Source: Gonocerus acuteangulatus (lineage: Eukaryota; Arthropoda; Insecta; Hemiptera; Coreidae). Taken from it: a DNA stretch of 64,000 nt. The stretch covers positions 67,948,245 through 68,012,244 of the forward strand of contig OX328130.1 of the NCBI GenBank assembly GCA_946811695.1, in the 5' to 3' direction. Below the pieces are notes generated by a model. It did not search any database. It was not told where the DNA came from and saw only the letters and a program-made list of their open reading frames with translations. The stretch's first letter is position 1. Each line of letters begins with the position of its first letter. The translations under genes and the position numbers were made by a program. Shown here in pieces: positions 1-10,419 of the stretch.

Positions 1-428
1 ACGTCACTCGTTCTCAGTAAATTATAGTGTCCTGGTAGCCACTGCATAGTGATCCCAATGTTATTATTTTGTAATGTGTTTATTTGTTCAAGAATATCTA
101 TGACTATTGGATGAGAGTTGTAAATGTCTGTGAGGGAGAACAAAGAACTTAAAGAGTCTGTGAATAGGGTGATGTGTTTCTGTGTAGTGAAGGACACATT
201 TGACAGGGCTAGGTAAATCGCGAGGAGCTCGGCAGTATAAATGCTTGAAGCATTTGCTAGTTTTGCCTGAAATACTTTATCTTCCACGATTGCTGCCGAA
301 CCTGTGCCACTGCTTGTTTTTGAGCCATCGGTATAAATACTATATGCTCCCACATAATTTGTCATTATAGGATTTATTTCATGTTTATAAATGTGGTATA
401 AACAGTAGGAAGTGCAAGTAAACATTTA
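1..428 (-). pseudogene. LINE RNase H domain fragment (window edge)
   Basis: Read on the minus strand, a frame opens at an ATG near 424 and runs off the window at base 1. It contains the RNase H signature YTDGSKTSSGTGSA, then YTAELLAI (catalytic E), FTDSLSSL (catalytic D) and QWLPGH. The order D-E-D matches the RNase H domain that follows the RT in I/Jockey-group non-LTR retrotransposons, and the wording is very close to the RNase H of the LINE at 3249-6920. An in-frame stop lies just upstream of the ATG, so this is a 5'-truncated fragment and not a stand-alone gene. Only the domain is visible; the rest of the element, if present, lies before base 1. Confidence 0.8.
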
Positions 429-518
429 TTTTAAAAGCGCAATTTTTTTATTTGTTTGTAAAACATAATAGTAGGAGTTCGGTATATTTAGAGGCGTTTG
501 GGGAGGTAGACATATCAG

Positions 519-772
519 CAGGGCCGCCACATGGGGGGGGGGGGACAACTGGGCACAGTACCGGCAGTACCGAAAGTGACCTTGGCAGCACCGATTGTCG
601 GTTTTTATTCTCATTTTGCTCAAAACTCAAGATGAAAATAATTTTAAAATGCCCAAAGTCCTATAGCAAAGTACTAGAATTTTCATTCTGGCTCTGAGAA
701 GTGGGGCCCGGCTGTGAGAAGTGGGGGCCCGTGATCTGGTCCCGGGCCCGGCTCTGAGATGTGGCGGCCATG
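519..772. mobile_element. hAT-like MITE, family A, copy 1
   Basis: The ends are inverted: CAGGGCCGCCACAT on the left and ATGTGGCGGCC plus a mutated ATG on the right. The element is bracketed by the exact 8-bp duplication CATATCAG at 511-518 and 773-780. An 8-bp duplication and a CAGGG terminus fit the hAT superfamily. It has a G-run after the left end and no transposase. It is shorter than the copies at 20954 and 27888. Confidence 0.85.
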
Positions 773-1015
773 CATATCAGCACTGCCAGACCGTTCCTAA
801 GCCATGAAGCTTCTGAAAGGAGAATCGAATATCTCCATCAGCTATCGGGCTTCATGCAGGTGGGTATCCAACATATGGCTTCCTTCTTGGCGTAGACTTT
901 CACGTCAATAATTGCGTGTGGATTCCTGTTGTTACATTTGTTAGAGACATTCTAAAACTTTGTACAAGGAGGCAAGGTCTGTCAACCTGTTTCATAAGGC
1001 TTCCATACGTCATCA
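773..1015 (+). other. Anonymous sequence with an open frame broken by a MITE
   Basis: From 841 one forward frame stays open through GLHAGGYPTYGF and PVVTFVRDILKL up to the MITE at 1016. After the MITE and one copy of its target duplication, the frame continues open past 1293 for about 20 more codons, then stops at a TGA near 1355. A competing frame at 1327-1449 (ending in a TAA after LWL) is also open. No family is recognised. This could be a decayed transposon or host exon, or chance. Confidence 0.2.
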
Positions 1016-1285
1016 CATGGGCGTATATAAGGGGGGGGGCTGCAGCCCCCCCCCGAAATTTTGATTTGATGGTAAAAACTTGTCGTAAAACCATTAAAAA
1101 TAAATTAAATAAGATCACTTAGTTCATAAAAAATATTTTATTTTACGTCTAATAGCGTTTTAGTTGCCTAAAACTATTCCAAGCTCTAAATTTTTAGTAT
1201 TCCATACCACGGAAATGGGGTCTTAGCCCCCCCCTCCGAAATTTTTTCCAGCCCCTCCCGAAATTATTTTCTATATATGCCCATG
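1016..1285. mobile_element. hAT-like MITE, family B, copy 1
   Basis: Termini CATGGGCGTATATA and TATATATGCCCATG are inverted repeats, with the exact 8-bp duplication CGTCATCA at 1008-1015 and 1286-1293. Inside are a G-run/CTGCAG/C-run palindrome near the left end and a C-rich segment near the right end. It has no coding capacity. Other copies lie at 15459, 18091, 19163, 34731 and 60417. Confidence 0.88.
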
Positions 1286-1293
1286 CGTCATCA

Positions 1294-1917
1294 GGTCGAA
1301 GTCTAATGAGAGTTTATTCTTTACAGTGAGAAAGAAGAAGCTGTGCCCTTGATTGCAGACACTTTCGGTAGAGCCGAAACCTACCTTTACAAGAGCCTCT
1401 GCGAGTTGGACTTTTTAGAAATCATCATTAAATTAACTTTATGGCTGTAAAGTTGATAATAATAAAAAAGTCCCCATCGCAAGTACTTTTTATCATTTCA
1501 CTGTAGAAAAATAATTGGAAAAGTATTTCTCTGCTAGAGCGGGTTCAACTCTTACTTTCTTCTTCAGATCATCCCGATGCCTTATAGGGAGCAAGCAAAG
1601 AACAAGTTCTCAAGACGGCTCCTTTCATGAACTACAACCTACCAGTTCCACGATTAAAGAACTAACTGGGGAGAAATCAAGAGAATCTCCGACAGTTCAC
1701 TTCTTTGATGAAGAAATAATAAGCTGCATTGTAACAGAAATTCTGCAATTGCTAAAAAAGTTAACGAGAATTTGGTAAATAATGACTGAGAGTTTAAATG
1801 AAAAATTAACGAAATATATTGATTCTTGATGCTTATTATGACTATTAATATTAATAAACTAGCTGAATACCCGTGCTTCCTCGCGGTAGATAAGTAGTTA
1901 TTCTATTGCGTTAAATA
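1294..1917. other. Intergenic, nothing firmly recognised
   Basis: An 87-codon open frame at 1515-1778 has no recognisable motif and is probably chance. Around 1859-1890 there is a CTAGCTGAATACCCGTGCTT stretch resembling the ACTAGCTGTTACCCG type sequence also seen near 19005-19060 and 50040, an undetermined dispersed repeat. Confidence 0.4.
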
Positions 1918-2489
1918 ATATATAAAGGAGCCCATCCAGCCTATGACAGACAATGCCCGATATTTCTCAGGGAGACCCAGATCTTAAAGAAGATGGTGCT
2001 CGAAAAGCTATCATATGCAGAAGCTAGGAAGAGAATCGCAAGTTCCTCTCTGACTTCTTATGCAGGAAGGGTAAAGGAGTCAATGGAACGAGTCTCGACT
2101 TCAATACCAATAAATGAAGAACTGGAGCTCATAAATGAACAACTCAGATCGTTACAGGAGCAACTTCTAATAATTACATCAAAGATTTTGGGAGAAAAGA
2201 AGAAGAAGGAATTACCTACTACTACTTCAGACAAAACTCCTGAAAATTCCAAACTCTTGACGCAAGAAGAGCGAGCGCCAAAAAAGAAGACATTCCCGAG
2301 GAAGTACAGACACCCAAGGGTTCGAGGAAATCCTGCTCTGCAGATAAATACATAAATACCTCTTTGGGAGTTGATGTAGGTGAAGCACCGAGTCATGTAA
2401 ATTCCAAAACATCGGTGAGTAGTAAGTCTAAGGTAGCAGCAGAGAATGAAAAAGTTCGTTTGAGATCGAGCCAACAAAAGAATAAGTAG
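1918..2489 (+). pseudogene. LINE copy 1, ORF1 (gag-like) C-terminal part
   Basis: The frame starting at the junction reads GAHPAYDRQCPIF, the end of a retroviral-type zinc knuckle (histidine and final cysteine spaced as in Jockey/I gag proteins), then LSYAEARKRI, the conserved (S)YAEA motif after the knuckles. A probable coiled coil follows (INEELELINEQLRSLQEQL, about 2110-2165), with a basic tail. The frame read at 1993 stops at 2353, but the neighbouring frame continues from about 2283 through SKTSVSSKSKV to a TAG at 2487. A one-base frameshift near 2260-2283 is therefore likely. Such proteins bind the element RNA and form the RNP. Confidence 0.8.
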
Positions 2490-2504
2490 TAGTAAAATAT
2501 CATA

Positions 2505-3268
2505 ATGTTTGATCCAGGAATTATTACTAATAAGACACAGATCAATCAAGTTACAAATATTTACTACTCAACTTTCTCAATTGTTTTCATTCTACATTCC
2601 TTTCTCTTTCTTTATTTGTTATTAGGTATAAAGAATATCAGTTCTTGTCGTCTGTGAACATGACTATCTCCTTTGTGTCAATTATAACCTTATTCGTTAT
2701 ATTATTCTATCAATTAACCACATTTGAATACCACCTAAATAAATCTTGTAAATTATTTACATATGACTGCAGAAACGAGTTAAAATTCACTAATATACCC
2801 GTCAAGTATTTAAATATTCGTCTTCCTGGGGTTTCCATGAAATTAATTATGTGCAAAAGTTTCCTAATAGATCAACTTTTGCCTCTAACATATCTAAAAT
2901 CTTATTTCGGCTATAATGTTGACTTTATTTCGAAAGAATGTAATTTTTTACCAGTGTGTCCTAGGTATACTCGTATTTTCAGCATTTCACCTGCTCTCTC
3001 ATTTATATACGTTCATCTTAAAACATTGACAGTTTTTAGGTCGTATATGACTCGAGTACCTAAGATAACATTCTTCATAGGTGAGATACAAACAGAAACA
3101 TTCTCTATCTGGTACAAATTTCGGATGAACATATTATCAATTCATCTTGAAAACTCCTCTATCCAATACGTTTTTCTATGCTATGTGATCTTTTTATATA
3201 ATTATACGAATAGATTACATGTTCATGTAAATATATTCCTTGTTAATAATGACAGACACAAAGTTTGA
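2505..3268 (+). pseudogene. LINE copy 1, intermediate hydrophobic ORF (ORFx)
   Basis: Between ORF1 and ORF2 lies a long open frame, from ATG 2660 to TGA 3266-3268 (about 202 codons), in a different frame from both neighbours. It starts with a hydrophobic segment (MTISFVSIITLFVILFY) and has other hydrophobic stretches, for instance YVFLCYVIFLY near the end. An earlier ATG at 2505, 15 nt after the ORF1 stop, opens another hydrophobic frame (STFSIVFILHSFLFLYLLL) that stops at 2656. A frameshift near 2645 could have split one ORF in two. The frame overlaps the ORF2 ATG at 3249 by about 20 nt. No family is recognised. Element 2 has an ORF in the same place (38243-38704), with little visible sequence similarity. 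Confidence 0.45.
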
Positions 3269-6200
3269 ATTACTACAATGGAATATGAACGGTTTGCAAA
3301 GGCACAAAGACGATCTAAAGCACCTAGTGAGATCAAACCAATACCAAATACTAGCACTACAAGAAACACATTTATTAGCAGACAGAAACACTTCACTATT
3401 AGGATATTCATCATATAGACATGATTATACATTGGGAGGAAAGGCTTCAGGAGGCGTCGCTATATTCGTCAAAGATACGGTCTATAGTGAACCTATCCGA
3501 ATCAGAAGTACATTGCAGGCGGTAGCTTGTACTGTCTACGCTCCCTTTAGGATGACTATTTGCAATATCTATCTTCCACCAAGTGATAGAGTTGACCCTA
3601 CTGACTTACAGGACTTATTAACACAACTTCCTCGACCTTTAATATTTCTCGGAGACTTCAACGCACTTAGTACACTATGGAACTCACATATTACTGATAC
3701 AAGAGAAAGAATTATTGAAAATGTGTTGGACAGTTATGACTTAATCCCCCTTAATGATAATACTCCTACTCATTTGTGCTCACGAACAGGGACTTTTTCA
3801 AACATCGATGTCACAACATGCTCACCTGACATCCTTGTACGCTTCAAATGGGAAGTAAAGAAAGACCTTTACAATAGCGACCACTTTCCAATAGCAATAG
3901 GACTACAAAGCTTCCCTGCACCGTTCCAGGTACCTTCAAGATTCAATACTAAGAAAGCAGATTGGACAAAATACCAGCAACACATACTGAACAGACTTAA
4001 CTTCTTAAACATAGACACAATACAGGACTTTAACGAATTAGTTATTACGGCTGCTGAAACCACGATTCCAAAAACCAAGACAGTAAAGAAACACATCCCT
4101 GTCCCGTGGTGGAACGAACGATGCACAAAGGCAGTCAAGGAAAAACGTACTGCTCTTTACAAATTCAGGAGAAACCCTACTACTGAGTTCCTCATAAAGT
4201 TCAAAAAAGCCAAAGCTATCTGCCGACACGTAATTATTGAAAGCAAAAGACAATGCTGGCAAGACTTCTTGACGTCATGAAACAAAAATACACCACTAAG
4301 TACAGTATGGAACAATCTTCGAAAAATAACAAACAGAAAATATCGAACACCAATAAGTGGTCTTAAGGTACATGACTCAATTCTGACTGACTCTAATAAC
4401 ATAGCCAACACTATAGCAAAACATTTCAGTGAAATTTCAAGGACTCCTGAACACAACTATACTGACAACTTGCAAAATCATTTGACCATTTTAAACCCAC
4501 AAAGAGACACGTACCTACTAGACGAACCATTTACTATTGAAGAACTTCATCACGCACTAACCAACTCAAAAGAAAGCTCACCCGGACCAGACAGAATTAC
4601 ATACAATATGATAAGACACCTCCCCAACAGTTGCCTTAAAGAACTACATCGGCTTATGAACTCAGTATACGACTCGGGTCAAATCCCTGAATGTTGGACT
4701 ACAAGCATCGTTATTCCTATACTCAAACCTAACAAAGATAAATCTGAGGTTGCAAATTACAGACCGATACCACTAACCAGCTGTGTCTGCAAAGCATTCG
4801 AGAAGATGCTAAACAGGAGGTTAATGTGGTACCTTGAATCGAAGAGCCTACTCTCGCCATATCAGTGCGGTTTCAGAGCAAGGCGCTCTACGCTGGACCA
4901 TTTAGTTCGACTGGAGTCTTACATCATAGATTCGTTTATCGATAATAAGGTCACGTTAGCGGTGTCCTTTGATATAAACAAAGCCTTCGACACAGTTTGG
5001 CAAATAAGAGTTATTTCTAAACTCTATGAATGGGGTATTCGCGGGAAATCATTTGAATTTATCAAGGGTTTCCTTTCGAATAGAACATTCAGAGTCAGAA
5101 ATGGAACTTGCCTCTCAGATGTCTATAAACAAGAAATGGGCATTCCTCAAGGGAGTATATTGAGTACAACGCTGTTTCTCATTGCTATGGATTCTGTTAG
5201 GGATCACATTCCTCCCGATGTACAGTACTGTTTATATGTTGATGAGCTACTAATAATCCATTCATCCAAGACTGCAGAAGCCTCTCAAAACAGAATACAG
5301 GAGACTATACAATCACTCGAACGCTGGACGGATCTAACAGGACTGAAATTCTCGACTTACAAAACAAAGTCTATTTTATTTACACGAAAGAAACGCAATA
5401 CCAACTATCATTTACATCTGTACAATACACAAATCCCACAAACAAACGCACTAAAATTCTTGGGTTTACTATTTGACAAAAGACTCACGTGGGCACCCCA
5501 CTTCAAGGAACTCATTCAAAAATGTAAGAAATCGTTACATCTTTTGAGAGTTTTGAGTAATACCAGGTGGGGTGCTGACAGGAAAGTATTGCTAAACGTC
5601 TATCGAAGTTATACCAGGTCTCTTCTGGATTACGGATGCGTAGCTTACTCGTCTGCCAGGCCCACTACACTAAACATGCTCAATCCAATACATAACACTG
5701 GTTTACGATTATCTCTAGGTGCTTTCAGATCTAGTCCAGTGATCAGCTTGTACGCAGAAGCCGTCGAACCTCCTCTATCTTACAGGAGAGCAGTATTATC
5801 AGCGGCATATTATTACAAACTTCGATCACTGCCTAATGAAGCTTGCACAAGCGATATCCTGAGTAATCGCAATCTTTATAAGTATGAACAACGGAGAAGT
5901 CATGTCCGACCTTTTATTCTAAGATTTCTTGAAAAGGAAGAACTGTTTGTCTTGGGAAACTACAACGTTACAACTCACCGACAAACTTTGAACCCACCTT
6001 GGACAATACGAAACTATAACATAGACTTAACTCTTACAAAGTATCATAAAAAGGACCCAATGTCAACATTACTACATACACAACGTTTCACAGAATACTT
6101 CAAACAACACGACAACTGCCTAAAGATATTCACTGATGGATCATAAACTGAAAGCGGAGTTGGCTCGGCAGCAGTTATGCAAGAAGATATTTATGCCCAG

Positions 6201-6920
6201 AAGCTGCCCCCATATTTAAACATATTAGGGGCAGAATTATATGCCATCCTACTTGCACTCAAAAATATTCCATCTAACCAACATAAACACATTATTATAT
6301 ACAGCGACTCATTGAGTTCACTACAATGCCTCCAGAACCTGTACACAACCCCCCCCCCACTATGTACTGAAATAAAAGATAAAATCCATGACTTACAGAC
6401 ACGACAGAAACATATAACACTGTCTTGGCTGCCTGGACATCAAGACCTCGGTCAAAACACAACTGCTGATAAACATGCTCGACTTGTGACAGAAGAACAG
6501 ACATACCAACAATTTGATTTATTTCACAATGACATTACTAGACATATCAGCAAAATTATACTAGACAAATGGCGACTTGACTGGCATACTGAGACTGACA
6601 ATAAACTACGGACTATTAAACGCACTATTTCGGACTGGTCATCATCGTACAGGAATTCACGCCGAGAAGAAGTAGTCCTTGCGAGGCTAAGAATCGGCCA
6701 TACACGCATAACCCATGAGTACCTGATGACAAAGATTGACAAACCAAAATGTAAACATTGTAACACAGACCTTACTGTAAAACATATATTAACAGACTGT
6801 CGGTTACGGACTAACTTGGACATTCCACATGACCTGACAGATATACTTTCTGAAGGCAGCCAATATATTGATACAATACTGACCTATTTAAAAAACAATA
6901 ACATTTTCGACAAAATATAG
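3249..6920 (+). pseudogene. LINE copy 1, ORF2: endonuclease, reverse transcriptase, RNase H
   Basis: One reading frame, cut by TGA at 4278-4280 and TAA at 6144-6146, encodes a full non-LTR polyprotein. The AP-endonuclease shows LLQWNMNGL, LQETHL (catalytic E), GDFNALS and SDHFPI. The RT shows the YRPIPLTS region, DINKAFDTVW and MGIPQGSIL, but the active-site box is YVDE (5235-5246) where YADD is expected, so the second aspartate is lost. RNase H follows at FTDGS (the TAA comes immediately after), with YSDSLSSL and WLPGHQ. The C-terminus has a CX2C...H...C motif (CKHCNTDLTVKHILTDC) typical of this group. The start ATG at 3249 overlaps the upstream ORF. It should make cDNA by target-primed reverse transcription, but this copy cannot. 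Confidence 0.92.
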
Positions 6921-7290
6921 ACTTCACATACAACCCGGGGCAAATGGTCACATAATCATAAGAATTCCAATTCACTTCTTCTTACAATAAAATCACAGCG
7001 ATACAGAATGATTTATGCTTTACATTTTATTACAATCTTCTTTTAATAACAAAATGTTTATTTTATTTCTTTTTTATAGTTATATAGGTATATAATTATT
7101 TCTTGTATATCTCATTTATTTTCAACCTATTTGTTTTTAAATCTATCTAACTTAACATACCTACTCACATGGATGATTTTTTGGAGTGGCATCGATTGTT
7201 GCAGCGCCTACATCGGCTCACACTGAGGATTATATGCTTTTCGCCATAGAGGCTGAGCATTAACAAAATAAATAAATAAAATAAATAATG
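6921..7290 (+). other. LINE copy 1 3' UTR and tail
   Basis: AT-rich non-coding sequence follows the ORF2 stop. It ends with a short GC-richer segment (GCAGCGCCTACATCGGCTCA, then GCCATAGAGGCTGAGCATT) and an A-rich simple-repeat tail. The GC-rich end may be the RT recognition structure; this is inference from position. Confidence 0.6.
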
Positions 7291-7436
7291 TATAATCAAA
7301 ATTACTATATAATTTTGTGTAGTTTATTATAGCACGGTTCCCGTCATACTATATGATATTCATCAATAGATAAGTAATCAAAGAAAAATGTTTTTTGGCA
7401 CTGGGGCGCTAAGGACCAGTGTCAACAAACAGATAA

Positions 7437-7462
7437 CCTATAGATAACCCGTTATCTATAGG
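7437..7462. repeat. Perfect hairpin, 12-bp arms
   Basis: CCTATAGATAAC, a 2-nt CC loop, then GTTATCTATAGG: exact inverted repeat. It may be an internal part of a decayed foldback element; no coding context. Confidence 0.7.
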
Positions 7463-7764
7463 ACCAACAACAGCAGTTTAACCAGTACATGCAAAAATTC
7501 GTTGTCAATAATAAATGTACGTTAAAATTTAAAAATTTATGTTTCTAAGATTTATTTATTTTTCAAGAAGTGTTCTGCCTGGGGATGCTGATGGGTGAGG
7601 AGGCTGTGCAAGGGTTCGGGATACTTTTACTTCGAATGGACCATCACCAGGTATAGCGTAAACTCTATGAGGGACAAAATCACCGTTTATTTCTTGCAAT
7701 TCAAGGTCTGCCATCATAATTGAAATGAACCGGAAATAAGAATAATATTGTGAAATAGTTATAG

Positions 7765-8035
7765 TACGGTAACAGCTGTTCTGTTATCGTCCTAGCAACG
7801 CTTGCTGCCTCTGCTCTCTTTAAAACCAACTAATAATTCAAACCCCTCTAAAAATACTTACTACTTAATACTGAAAAATTGAATATAAAAAAAAAAAAAA
7901 AAACCTTTCTTAGCGAGCGTTTACCTCCTAAAGGGAGTGTCCATACAGAATTTAAAAATTTTCTGTCAAGTGGTTTGGGCTGGGCAATGATAGGTCAGTG
8001 AGTGAATAAGTGGCATTTGACAAATATGTAGTTGA
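7765..8035. repeat. Dispersed repeat family R, copy 1
   Basis: Shares a long run of words with 18373-18618: CTAGCAACGC, CTCTTTAAAACCAACTAA, CTTAGCGAG, AGTGTCCAT, TTTCTGTCAAGT, GTTTGGGCTGG, GATAGGTCAGTGAGTGA. No coding capacity is visible. Class unknown; this type of low-complexity end is common in non-autonomous insect elements. Confidence 0.65.
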
Positions 8036-9223
8036 TTTTCTTAAATATGGTGGATGTTAATAAAAAAACACACAATTAATCCAGGTCCAAATCTTTTATT
8101 TCTTGCTGTAAATGTTTCACACAATTCTGGCTTCTCCTCAGGAGCTTAAAACAATATCTGGTCGAGCCATTTAAATAGCCCAGGCTAAAACTCCATTAAC
8201 GCTAGTCCAGGCTGAGTCAATAATAAAAGATCCAATATGGTGGCAGGTATGTCAGCTGATTAATTCTCGACTGTAAAATTCTATACAGTCTATTTACGGA
8301 AGGAGTAGTATAGCCCCGATTGGTGTCACCTATTTTCAATTTTATTTTTATTAATGGATTAAGTTTATAACTTTTACATAATAAGTTAAGTATGTAAAAA
8401 ATTAAATCTGAAAAAAAAAAAAATAAACACCAATGTGATTTTACTACTTCAGAGTCCCAATTTATTATTATTGTTTATTTCCTTCAGAGACCATATTAAA
8501 TCATAGTGAAATTATTTCTATCCATAAAGAATGACTGAAGCATTCTGAATTATATTTGTTTCAATTATCAGTATGTTTTCCAAAAATTTGATGTGTCCCT
8601 TTAATTAAATACAATGTTTGTTTAGATAAAAAGTAGGCATTCTAAAAGATCCATGCATCCATCTGATTATAGTCTCATACACCTGATTGAGCGCTTTACT
8701 GAGCTTCTTAAGAATACCTATTAAATTACAAAGGAAAACTGATAAGGATACCGTTCTAATTTAATTTACATTAAACGGTAGGTAAACACGTCGGCCATTC
8801 ACTGATTAAGTAAAAGGGAAAATGCAAGCAACTTATAAATATGCAAATCTGGACTGCTTAGTCGGTTCTACTAGTGTAGCGTGGTTCTTGCTAGGTCTGA
8901 GCGCTGTAGCCATGGTACTTGTCATAAGTGCTTGTCATCTAAGCACCTCTCAATAGCTGACCCTCTACTTACGGACAACGGACACCTAAAGTCGGACCCA
9001 TACAGCTGATTTCAACTCTGAATAGCGGACAGCAGGATAGAATATCTACATGGATTCTCAGAATCTCAAGAAATAGCACACCCTTGCGGGCATTGCTAGT
9101 AAACTTCATAGGAAATGTCAAGAGTAAACCGTACCCTACTGTTCCAGGAACCACATCTTGTTTTGTTACACTAGTTTCAGCAGGTTTTATTCAGTTTGTA
9201 TCTAGTCATCAACTCCGAAAAGA

Positions 9224-10069
9224 ATGCGTTTAACTCTAAAAAATAAAGTGGAAGTTTTAAAAGTTTATGATAGTTTAAAGCTTTGTGTTAGAGACCTAGA
9301 CGCGAAGTTTGACGTCGGCAAAACGCAGACGTCAAACTTCGCGTAGTTTTTAGAACGATATGTGGTGAAAATGTATCGGTTAATTGTGATTTAGTTCAAG
9401 ATTGGAAAAACAAATAGGTTTACATTTGCCATGACTATGAGGCTAAAAATATATTTAATTTTGATGAAACGGCTTTATTTTTTCAGGCCCTGCCAAACAA
9501 GACAATGATTCTAAATGGGGAAACGTGCACAGAAGACAAACAAAGCAAAGATCGTTTAACTGTTATGTTGTGCGTAAATATGGAAGGCGATTTTGAACAG
9601 CCGTTAATAATCGGTAAATCATTAAAACCACGTTATTTTAGGAACATTAACGTCAATACTTCAAGAATATCTTGGCAAGCTAACAAAACAGCATGGATGA
9701 CAACGCCTATAATGAGTGAATGGCTAAAAACTTTCGATCAGAGAATGGGGCGTGTAATTTTGTTTATGGACAACGCGACATGCCACTAACAAATGCATCT
9801 AATAAATGTTAAAATTCAGTTGTTTCCACCGAATATGCCATTTTACTGCCAGCCCCTCGATCTCGGCATTATTAAAAATTTTAAAACACATTACAGAAAA
9901 CGATTTCTTCGGGAAGCCATTACGAAAATGGACTCAACTGATTATGTTACTAATGTACTGGACCCGGTATTGTGGAAAATGACAGCTGTAAAAGAAATAA
10001 GAAACTATTGTGCGCTGTTTTTTAAAATGGGAGGTGGATCCCTCCCAATAAAGGACACCTCCCAATAAC
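9224..10069 (+). pseudogene. Tigger/pogo-like transposase remnant (DDE_1)
   Basis: The ATG at 9224 opens MRLTLKNKVEVLKVYDSL, a CENP-B/pogo-type helix-turn-helix start. This frame breaks within a local foldback at 9301-9343. The catalytic part lies in another frame: FNFDETALFF (first D), then KQSKDRLTVMLCVNM and LIIGKSLKPRYF, both close to the Tigger consensus, LFMDNATCH (second D), a TAA at 9787-9789, and on the other side QPLDLGIIKNFK (third D). A full protein would be about 450-500 residues, so the middle of the DNA-binding region is missing. It would have excised and inserted DNA at TA sites. This copy is dead by frameshift, deletion and a stop. Confidence 0.85.
9301..9343. repeat. Perfect 16-bp foldback inside the Tigger DNA-binding region
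   Basis: CGCGAAGTTTGACGTC at 9301-9316 is repeated inverted at 9328-9343 (GACGTCAAACTTCGCG) with an 11-nt loop. It sits where the helix-turn-helix coding frame is lost, so it may be a templated insertion scar. Confidence 0.85.
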
Positions 10070-10106
10070 GGACATTTTTTACGGACCCAATGGCGTCCGC
10101 TATAAA

Positions 10107-10369
10107 GATATATATATATTAGTGTCTTCGTTCATGGGTTGAATTCGGCCTCCCTGACCGTCCCTAGGCCAACCCAGCCTTTAATTAATTTAATAATGGG
10201 TACCTTGGGTGCTAATGACTCTAGCAGTCGAAGCAGCCAAGGGGAAAATCAGGCGGCCGGAGCATAGTACTGACCACACTATCTCCCTAGTGCGCCGTAT
10301 GGTCGTGAATCAGATACCTCTATAGTATCTGCCCCTCAGGGCCCTCGTGGCCAGTTACGGGACTGATTT

Positions 10370-10370
<1 letters not shown>
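10107..10370 (+). mobile_element. SINE family 2, 5'-truncated copy
   Basis: The body matches 51851-52090 in reverse orientation: shared words ATGGGTTGAATTCGGCC, GGGACGGTCAGGGAGGCC (as complement), CCAAGGGGAAAATCAG, CCGGAGCATAGTACTGACC, CACACTATCTCCCTAGTG, GATACCTCTATAGTATCTGCC, GAGGGCCCTCGTGGCC (approximate). The tRNA-like head seen at 52120-52199 is missing here. It ends in a T/TA tract. Confidence 0.75.

Positions 10371-10374
<4 letters not shown>

Positions 10375-10416
<42 letters not shown>
10375..10416. repeat. (TA)n microsatellite
   Basis: Uninterrupted TA dinucleotides, directly after the SINE tail. Confidence 0.95.

Positions 10417-10419
<3 letters not shown>

Larger units (their letters stand above)
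1918..7290 (+). mobile_element. LINE copy 1 (I/Jockey group with RNase H), 5'-truncated
   Basis: This is one element: the end of ORF1 (1918-2489), an intermediate ORF (2505-3268), ORF2 with endonuclease, RT and RNase H (3249-6920), then a 3' UTR ending in an A-rich (AAATAAAT)-type tail at about 7262-7290. The 5' junction falls inside ORF1, as expected of incomplete target-primed reverse transcription. The flanks AATAATATATA (near 1913) and AATAATGTATA (near 7285) could be a target-site duplication with one mismatch. ORF2 has two in-frame stops and a damaged RT motif, so the copy is dead. Confidence 0.88.
7291..8944. other. Intergenic repeats, no gene seen
   Basis: AT-rich sequence with no convincing ORF. 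It includes a perfect 12-bp-arm hairpin at 7437-7462 and a dispersed repeat at about 7765-8035. Segment 7430-7530 resembles 14600-14690 (shared CTATAGATAA and AATTCGT..GTCAATAATAA words). The rest is not recognised. Confidence 0.5.
8945..10115 (+). mobile_element. Tigger/pogo-like DNA transposon, degraded
   Basis: The coding remnant at 9224-10069 is flanked by related GGAC-rich ends: left CTCAATAGCTGACCC..TTACGGACA..GGACACC..CGGACCC; right CTCCCAATAACGGACATTT..ACGGACCC..GTCCGCTATAAAG. These look like subterminal repeats of a Tigger-type element whose outermost bases are lost. Boundaries are approximate. Confidence 0.7.

Noticed and set aside
2058..2549. 163-codon minus-strand ORF
   Set aside because: Antisense to LINE ORF1, low complexity, no motif.
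8110..8160. Hammerhead-like CUGAGGA..GAAAC on the minus strand
   Set aside because: CUGAGGA and GAAA occur in order, but the bases between them do not form a stem II.
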